From: Tillus elongatus
Taxonomy: Eukaryota; Arthropoda; Insecta; Coleoptera; Cleridae
Length of the DNA stretch: 64,000 nucleotides
Reading direction: 5' to 3'
Assembly (NCBI GenBank): GCA_964006375.1
Contig: OZ023269.1
Location: 130,378,809-130,442,808 of the forward strand
The first letter of the stretch is position 1. Every line of letters begins with the position of its first letter. Positions 56,059-64,000 of the stretch are shown here, one piece after another. The notes beneath the pieces were generated by a model that saw only the letters and a program-made list of their open reading frames with translations, had not been told where the DNA came from and made no database searches. The translations under genes were made by a program, and so were the position numbers.

Positions 56059-56270
56059 ATATGTTGTGGTGATCTGGGTTATTCAAGTGTACTCATCAGT
56101 GCTCATCGCAGGTTTCAATCTTCACTTAGTTACTTTCAGAAATAATGGAGTGGTGTCTCCCCAAAATTTAAGATGTTGGCCCGATCAAAGTCCAAATTGG
56201 ATAATACATTGCAAAAGGGTATGTTTCCGTATTTATTATGAACAGCCTGTGTAAGACACGCAGTAGCGTT
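56059..56270 (+). repeat. Fold-back-type arm, then a possible transposase scrap
   Basis: ATGTTGTGGTGATCTGGG and CAAGTGTACTCATCAGTGCTCATC match the right arm and tail of the fold-back at 25976-26115. The frame at 56066-56254 then contains LRCWPDQSPNWI, reminiscent of the WP..SPD stretch of Tc1/mariner transposases. It is too short to be sure. Confidence 0.4.
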
Positions 56271-56871
56271 TATACAGGGCACTCACAAAAATTTGATTTT
56301 TTTTCATTTTTTGCACTTAAATTGTGAACACTCGGTATAAGTTACGATATTGAAACTTAGGATTTGTGGGTTACATATGTGCCTATATCTATATGGATAT
56401 TTGCTTTTTTCGTAAAAAAAGGCCTAATATGTCATTTTTGGGGTCTTATTTGTTAGCGTATAGCCTAGTAGGCTATGGATAAGCAAATCTTAAAATATCG
56501 AATACCAAAATGTGGAGTGCTTTATGCTTAAGAATATTTTTTTTTGAAAATCGGCCGATCCGATATGAAATAATGAATTTTGGCCACTTAAAGTGAAACA
56601 CACTGAATAAGCAGAAACATTTACTTAAATTTACTTTCTTTCAAAGTTTGTTACTGACTTCATTGTTTGAGGATCTCCTCATTCTCCTCATTAGGGATTT
56701 TTTTCTACGAAAATTCGCTAATAAACCGTTAACCATGTAGCATGCCAATGATACTAGCTTCAGTGTAATATTAACATTGTGAAGATTTTGAAATCAAATA
56801 CGCTGAAATTCTGGTGGTAAATTGAGGCTAGGATCTATTAGAGCGTAATATCGTTTATGCCAGCAACATTA
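56271..56871. other. Unassigned sequence with a small HL A-block piece
   Basis: 56678-56726 carries an inverted A-like hairpin (TCATTAGGGA...CGAAAATTCGCTAAT). The rest is not assigned. Confidence 0.4.
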
Positions 56872-57150
56872 AACGTTAAAGTCAGTAAGTAACTTGAATG
56901 GTTTTGCAATAACTTCCAAATATCGCATATGCATGTGTGCAAGATAACCCATACTAAGCATCTCACGTTTCTCTTTCACACTAGTCGACGATCCCGTTTC
57001 TCGCTCAACTGCAACTTCTTTACTGAATTTAATAACCTCTCGTAGTTGCATTTGAGAAAGGCAACGTATTATTGCTTTTATAAATACGTACATTGTTTGC
57101 TCCACTATGCACATCATGTGATGAGAACTACCCAGATGATATTTATTAAC
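56872..57150 (-). CDS. Candidate host exon, unidentified
   Basis: The minus strand is open from about 57150 to the stop at 56869-56871. It encodes roughly 90 residues with balanced composition: HMMCIVEQTMYVFIKAII, SQMQLREVIKFSKEVAVE, YLAHMHMRYLEVIAKPFKLL. The first half is amphipathic or hydrophobic and the second half helical. This is unlike the low-complexity frames elsewhere and matches none of the LINE motifs here. A weak acceptor (GGTAG) precedes it and a weak donor (TTTAAC/GTTTAA) follows it. The wording is loosely reminiscent of insect chemoreceptor segments, but I cannot support that family call. It could equally be a fortuitous frame. Confidence 0.25.
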
Positions 57151-57227
57151 AAGAAAATGGAATATTCAAATATTTAGCAGCTCCATAAGAATCTCAAATA
57201 TTTACCGAATATAAATAGATTTACAAC

Positions 57228-57400
57228 AAAGAACCGAGAAGGGTCGCAGTTGGAAAGCAAGCATTTAACAAGCAAAATGCTTTTCTCAGTAATTACAATT
57301 TGAATTTGTACTTGAGGATGAGGTTCATCAAGTCATACGTTTGGGCTGTTATAATGTATGGGGTGGAAGACTAGACAGAATGAACTATTATTGTAGCATT
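57228..57400 (+). pseudogene. Small LINE reverse-transcriptase scrap, RTE-like
   Basis: The plus strand reads NLNLYLRMRFIKSYVWAVIMYGVED, which follows the well-known thumb-region pattern LNL.LR.RF.K.YVWSVLLYG.E.W of RTE-like LINEs. It is preceded by KQAFNKQNAFLSN. Less than 60 residues remain; no catalytic motif is included. Confidence 0.55.
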
Positions 57401-57579
57401 GTTACATAATAAATAGGGAATACACTTATTAAGCAGTCTTATCAATAAGCAAAAGACAGCTGAATATAAATTAATTATAAATAAACAAAAGAAGTAGCTG
57501 AATCTACAGAAGACTACGTGTGCCCCAAAGTCACCAGACGACAACAATCAACAACGCTTCAATCAGAAAGTATAAAAAG

Positions 57580-58519
57580 TCTGGACGCAGCTAATGCGTT
57601 ATGGAAGTGAATTTTCATAAAAATGTTTTTAATAGCAAATATGTCTCTTTAGTGCAAGCAGGCATCAATTTGGTCACCGGTATAACCTATATAGTAAAAT
57701 TAATGTACTATATTTTATCAAAATAACTTGTTTGAAAATGTACAAAAAATTTCCGAAAATAAACTTTAAATGTTTCCGAGAAAACTCGTTTCCTAGCCTA
57801 CGAACCTTAGGTTAATAGCAAATTGAGTTATTGAATTTTGAAGCATTTATTAGAAAATCTTTACCAAAACGCACTTACTGCTTTTCGATTTTTTTTACAA
57901 ACGTGCATCATATTTCGATGAAAAATGCAATAAGGGCTGTTAAAAAAAAGTAGGTATTACCAACAACTTATGGGCCACCCTGAGATTGTCAAAATAATTT
58001 TATAACATGCAGCTCAATACACTCTATAAGTAACGTATACAACTTTTTCTCGTATCTTGCATGATAACAATTATATTGAGCTTTACCGTAGAAATGCATA
58101 TGGGTTCTAGGGGGCCTAGTTTGTGCTCATTTAAAGAAATATTTTTAGAATTCAAAAACCGCGGTCTCCTCATTGGTGAATTTTTTCTACGAGAATTAGC
58201 TAAAAATTATAGACCGTTAAGTCATGAATTTAACTAAAACTGCTTCCAAAGCATCAGAAAAAGTGTCCATGTGAAATGAATTTTCCGGAAATATTTTATT
58301 AAAATGAAGGGCAATGATGGTTGAAGCTGAAACTTAAGGGTTTGCAGAACACTCTTTACTTAATCTGTATTTCTTTCAGGTTCTTTGCCTAAATGTTGCC
58401 AATTTTGACGTTTCAATCGCGACTCTACGATTTGAGGAAAACCCCATTTTTTTTTCCTTAAATGCCTTTAAGTTTTTATCTTTAAACTTACAGACCTAAA
58501 TTTTGGTAAAGTAAAAAAT

Positions 58520-58568
<49 letters not shown>

Positions 58569-58695
58569 GAAACTGACCCTGGATATAGGTTCTACGGGGC
58601 CTAGTTCGCGCTCATTTGTAGAAAATTTTTCGAAATTCAAAAGTCAGAATCTTCTCGTTAGTGGTTTCTTTTTTAAAGAAAATTCACTAAAACAA
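57580..58695 (-). mobile_element. HL element, near-complete (inverted)
   Basis: On the minus strand: A block 58566-58695, a short (TA)n of about 45 bp (58521-58565), B arm gamma 58211-58500, A-like hairpin and C block 57890-58210, D block 57580-57889. The D end TCTGGACGCAGCTAATGCG is at 57580; the inner D end has decayed. Confidence 0.78.
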
Positions 58696-59091
58696 CACTT
58701 GTGAAGCCACGGGAAAAGTCTAGGACTGTATTAAATATGGAACGGTTTTACTAAGTTAGAGCAAGAACAAATAACCAGATATGCTACTCAAATTGAATTA
58801 AGTTTTAAAAGTTTTCATCTCTTCTTTATTAAATTCAACTCGCTAAAAAATTCATCGAAATAACAGCAATCTGATTAGATAACTGTAAAGTGAAATGAGA
58901 CTAATAAAAATTGATAAAAAGTAAAGTCACTAACTATAAGATAAGAGCTTGTCATGCGGGAGTCCATTATACGATGTACAGGGACTTAGCCGCTGAGATA
59001 CGTTCGCCATGTATTTACTAGCAGGTATATACTACAATACATGTTAACTGGTTTTACAATTTACACAAAACCATTTTGATTTACAATGTAT
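58696..59091 (-). mobile_element. HL B-arm beta fragment with tRNA-like segment (inverted)
   Basis: Reverse complement of beta-arm sequence as at 24120-24424. The tRNA-like part lies at 58925-59010 (minus: TATCTCAGCGGCTAAGTCC, with a poorly kept B box). Confidence 0.65.
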
Positions 59092-59624
59092 TTTAGTGAA
59101 TTTTTATTTTAAAAAAATTCACTAATAGAGAGGTATCGATGGTGAGACTGCAATTTTTTTTTTCAAACGAGCGCCAACTAGGACCCCTAGAACCCATATC
59201 CGGGGTCAGTTTCAATTTTTATATGTTTGGCTTGGATGAGTTCGTTAGCTAGGAAAATCAGACAGGGTTTTCCGGGAAAATTTTGAGTTTTCTTCTGAAA
59301 AAATTTTTTCTCCAAAAATTACAAAGCTGTTTTAATGAAGTCTACTAGATATGTTGCCTTGGGAGAGCGCTTACTACGTACTAAAATTCAATTTTCTAAA
59401 TTTAGGGAAAATTGAGTTATTCAAATATTAATTTTTTTCTCGAAAAAAAATTTTTCTCCGAATATTACAAAGTTCTTTTAATGAAATTCGGTAAAAATCT
59501 TGCCTTAGGAAAGACCTTACTACGTACCTAAATTGAACTTTCTAAATTTATAGAAAATTGAGTTATTGAAGTTTGAAACATTTAATAAAAATTCGCTACC
59601 ATAACGTACTTGCTGCGTCCAGAA
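59092..59624 (+). mobile_element. HL element, delta variant, without (TA)n
   Basis: Hairpin GTGAATTTTTATTTT/AAAAAAATTCAC and the GAGAGGTATCGATGGTGAG word start an A arm. It runs to TTTTTATATGTTT and then directly into B-arm sequence GGCTTGGATGAGTTCGTTAG. The array and the first ~75 bp of the B arm are missing. It ends CATAACGTACTTGCTGCGTCCAGA at 59624. Confidence 0.78.
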
Positions 59625-59639
59625 TTTTTTTGTTCATAT

Positions 59640-59880
59640 TTTAACATAATCAAGGAAAATAACGACTTAGACACATATCTAGGGGCTTGTTAGTGATTTC
59701 TTGTAGTATTTTTCACTTATATCTGTACTCAATCAATTTTGACGTTTTAACTTTCTTGAATCAGATTTAAGTAATTGAAAATTAAGTTCCTCTAACTTTT
59801 TGTCTTTTAAGATAGAGATCCGAATTTTGGTACGTAGAATACTCTTTATGACAGAAACCAGCGTACCAAATATGGTTGCA
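59640..59880 (-). mobile_element. HL B-arm beta fragment (inverted)
   Basis: Matches 23760-24000 in reverse (TTTTGACGTTTTAACTTTC, AGAAACCAGCGTACCAAAT). Its last 70 bases, 59821-59891, are repeated at 59920-59990 inside the 7 bp array. Confidence 0.65.
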
Positions 59881-60415
59881 TTATAGACTATACATTATAC
59901 ACTATACACTATACATTATACGAATTTTGGTACGTAGGATACTCTTTATGACAGAAACCAGCGTACCAAATATGGTTGCATTATAGATTATACATTATAC
60001 ACTATACACTATACATTATACATTATACACTATACACTATACACTATACACTATTCATTATACATTATACACAATACACTATACACTATACACTATACAT
60101 TATACATTATACATTATACACTATACACTATACACTATACAATATACACTATACACTATACACTATACACTATACACTATACATTATACATTATACATTA
60201 TACACTATACACTATACACTATACACTATACATTATACACTATACACTATACATTATGCATTATACATTATACATTATGCATTATACATTATACATCATG
60301 CATTATACATTATACATTATACATTATGCATTATGCATTATGCATTTTGCATTATGCATTATGTATTATGCATTATGCATTATACATTATACATTACATA
60401 TTATATATTTATTAT
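59881..60415. repeat. 7 bp array, TATACAC/TATACAT/TATGCAT
   Basis: About 530 bp of 7 bp units drifting from TATACAC and TATACAT (left and middle) to TATGCAT (right, from about 60250). It is interrupted once by a ~70 bp copy of the adjacent HL sequence. A 151-codon frame across it (YTLYIIH repeats) is an artefact. Confidence 0.9.
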
Positions 60416-60573
60416 TACTGTATATAGGTGAATGACGGACATTTTTAGCATTTAGCTGCCTAAAATTATTTTAGAAAATAAAAGAAAATCCAAAGAAAAA
60501 CCTGAATCTTCCCCGGGTAAACTGATCCGATTAGGTTGGTTAACGATCCACCCAGGCTATTGTAAAAAAAAAC

Positions 60574-61978
<1,405 letters not shown>

Positions 61979-62989
61979 CACCTGTCACATCAAAGATATG
62001 TTAATAATTAATAATTTTTCATGAACACAGTTAATGATCTCACTTGTTCTTCTGAGCAGTAGTGGAATATTCTTGTTTGTTTTAAACTCTCAGCGCTGAA
62101 TTATTAAAAACATTAATGTACGCTGCATTTTATCTAACTTTGCCAGAGGAATCAAACCTTTCTTTTGTTCGCCTAGAATAATGTTTATATAGACGTTTAT
62201 ACAGAAAATAAAGAGTAACAAAGAAAATTATGTGCCAAGAAAATGTGCATTCTAGTGTATAAATAAGTAGTGTACAGAGAGCTTGAAAATAAGCAGATTT
62301 TAAAGGTTTCCAATTTCCGCAGGCAAGATTTCAGTCTCCGGTGTATTAACTCTGTTCATTCAGAGATCTCCTGTGCCTTTTTAGATAATAATACCTAGTT
62401 GCCCATTCTCAGTTCTACATAGAGTAAATAGATGTAAACGATCTAGGTTATTTAGAACTGAAAATAGAGAACTAAGCTTATATACTAAAAGCGCTCTGAT
62501 GAAATCGTTAATGGTAAACAAAAGTTAGTAGACCACTTATAATATTTACAGTTTGTATCTTTACTTTTCATACAGAACAAACCACAAAAAAGCATTCAAT
62601 CGGCTCTTTTCACTTAAATTCCTTATCAGTCACGAAGGGGCTATTTTTGCAATCTACATCATTCTATCTGATTATCAAGACCAGTATTTCTTTGACTAAA
62701 CTGTTCCTACGTGTATATGTGAAACCAAAGCGTTTAAAAGATACCCCTGTGACAGTCAAAATTTGTTTCGCCTTTGAGTGGTCTTGCATCATTCTCTTTG
62801 CTAGAGTCCAAAAATTAGGCGGATTATTCGGTTTTGACATTAAAAAAAACTTCTGTGTATTATTTGCATGCCTCCGTACTATTATGTTATATACATATTA
62901 TAAACTAAGGCAAAAATAATACTAATAAGAGATATTTCTTTTATGGTGTTTGCCAACTTCACGATGCAAAAGTAGATATTACTTAATTG
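61979..62989. other. Unassigned sequence
   Basis: About 1 kb without repeat matches. A 90-codon plus frame at 62647-62919 shows no motif I recognise. Confidence 0.45.
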
Positions 62990-63625
62990 GCTCGATATAT
63001 CTTCTATGTGGGTTTCCCATGACAGTCTATTATCCAAAAGTCAATCTAAAAAGTTGGTAGAGGTGTTGGAGGTGATATACTTATCATTAAATTTAAAGCT
63101 GATATTCGTAGAAGGCTCTCAACAACCTCTTGTAAACTCTTCACAAACTGCCTTAGAATTATTTAAAATCAGGTGATTGGCGCAGCACTACTAACAAAAA
63201 TATGACCCTGTATGGCGTCAGAAAATAACGGTGTGTCAGGCCATACGCGTACATAAATAATCTCCCACCAGGTAAGTAATTGAGGAAATCGTTTACGTAC
63301 AACATAAACTTAAGCCGTCCTAAGGCGCTTCCTTGTGGAGCATCCGCCGTCATTTAAAATTCGTCAAACCCAACAATGTCCATTAACGCCACCAAGCGTA
63401 TATAACTCACAAACGACAAACCACTCAATAACAGATTTTTATAAGTCCCACTATATTTAATTTTCTTTTGCGTAAAATACAACTAATAGTGTCAATAGCG
63501 CGAGGCATGTCAAAAAATATGCCTACAGTGTAAACTTTTTTATAAATAAAATGTGCAATGTGCCGTACCATATCCGCATCAGCCAGTTCAGTGGAATAAC
63601 CCTCTCGCAAAAACCACATTCATAA
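62990..63625 (-). pseudogene. LINE reverse-transcriptase fragment, catalytic box lost
   Basis: Minus-strand pieces: [22 protein letters not shown] and VGIFFDMPRAIDTIS (RT fingers and motif A, 63450-63610), APQGSALGRLKFMLYVNDF (63280-63350), MYAYGLT where MYADDT is expected (about 63235-63255), and FNDKYITSNTSTNFLGLTLDNRLSWETHI in shifted frames (63000-63110). Broken frames and the lost aspartates make it inactive. Jockey/CR1-like; different from the other copies in the window. Confidence 0.7.
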
Positions 63626-63641
63626 GGAAACAACACGGTAT

Positions 63642-63755
63642 TAGTGAGTTTTCTTTAAAAAAATCAGTAATGAGGAGAACCCCACTTTTGAATTTTGGAA
63701 AAAATTGTTCAAATGAGCGCAAACTAGGCACCCTAGAACACATATCGAGGGTCAG

Positions 63756-63845
<90 letters not shown>

Positions 63846-63847
63846 AT
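63642..63847 (+). mobile_element. HL A block, (TA)n, (TG)n
   Basis: Hairpin GTGAGTTTTCTTT/AAAAATCA, GAGGAGAACCCCACTTTTG, GAGCGCAAACTAG, then TA 63759-63835 and a short TG run. Instead of a B arm, a hexamer array follows. Confidence 0.78.
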
Positions 63848-64000
63848 GTATTTATATTTATATTTATATTTATATTTATATTTATATTTATATTTATATT
63901 TATATTTATATTTATATTTATATTTATATTTATATTTATATTTATATTTATATTTATATTTATATTTATATTTATATTTATATTTATATTTATATTTATA
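63848..64000. repeat. (TATATT)n hexamer array, running off the window
   Basis: More than 24 near-perfect copies of TATATT/TATTTA register, continuing to the last base, so its full length is unknown. Confidence 0.95.

Noticed and set aside
56066..56254. Tc1/mariner transposase
   Set aside because: A single WPDQSPN-like word without the rest of the DDE domain or inverted ends is insufficient.
59976..60431. 151-codon frame of YTLYIIH repeats
   Set aside because: Read-through of the 7 bp array.

Overview
The window looks like a repeat-dense, AT-rich intergenic (or very long intronic) stretch of an animal genome, most likely an insect. The reasons are remnants of several non-LTR retrotransposon lineages (a CR1/Jockey-like family, RNase H-bearing I/R1/LOA-like families, an RTE-like scrap), a Penelope-type GIY-YIG remnant, and no bacterial-style operons. 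The species cannot be named from the sequence. I see no intact host gene and no functional RNA gene. Two short minus-strand stretches could be host exons: a signal-peptide start at 12661-12727 and an open frame at 56872-57150.

The dominant component is one composite, apparently non-autonomous element family, called HL here. By my boundaries it covers roughly a third of the window. In its own 5'->3' order it has five blocks. (A) A 5' arm opens with a hairpin (GTGAATTTTC...AAAATTCAC) and runs through conserved words such as GAGGAGATCCCGACTTTTG and GAGCGCGAACTAG. (TA) A (TA)n array, often with a (TG)n tail, lies always at the A/B junction. (B) A B arm opens with CACCGATAACTCAAAAAATA and exists in variants alpha, beta, gamma and delta; alpha and beta carry tRNA-like segments. 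(C) The C block contains GGCCCATAAGTCGTTGGTG. (D) The ~310 bp D block has inverted ends, each a small hairpin (ACGCA-GCAAG-TGCGT), and finishes TGCGTCCAGA next to a T-run. Near-complete copies lie at 9472-10738(-), 13773-15307(+), 34963-36218(+), 57580-58695(-) and 60574-61978(-). The plan (inverted subterminal words, internal microsatellite, 3' hairpin, T-rich flank) recalls Helentron-associated/DINE-1-like elements.

Retrotransposon layout: CR1/Jockey-like LINE copies at 1012-2335(-), 29400-30876(-) and 39655-42035(-). RNase H-type LINEs lie at 7945-8880(+), 19331-21492(-, 14 bp target duplication), 46073-46525(+) and 46804-49083(-, 12 bp target duplication). Other RT remnants lie at 21507-22160(-), 36893-37362(-), 54265-56058(-), 57228-57400(+) and 62990-63625(-). 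A Penelope-like GIY-YIG remnant is at 44240-44625(+). Every open frame I checked is broken, several at catalytic motifs.

The most interesting material is a set of ~295-310 bp units at 3783-4104, 16206-16620 and 53205-53640. They are present as one-and-a-bit tandem copies and each contains a hammerhead-ribozyme-like core (CTGANGA, stem II, GAAA). Related hairpins sit inside perfect-arm fold-back elements at 15884-16096, 25976-26115 and 54225-54264. With the Penelope remnant this suggests retrozyme-like or Penelope-LTR-derived RNAs. Other structures are a 95 bp self-complementary satellite inside an inverted-repeat element (37363-38280), a 7 bp array (59881-60415) and a hexamer array running off the window end (63848-64000).
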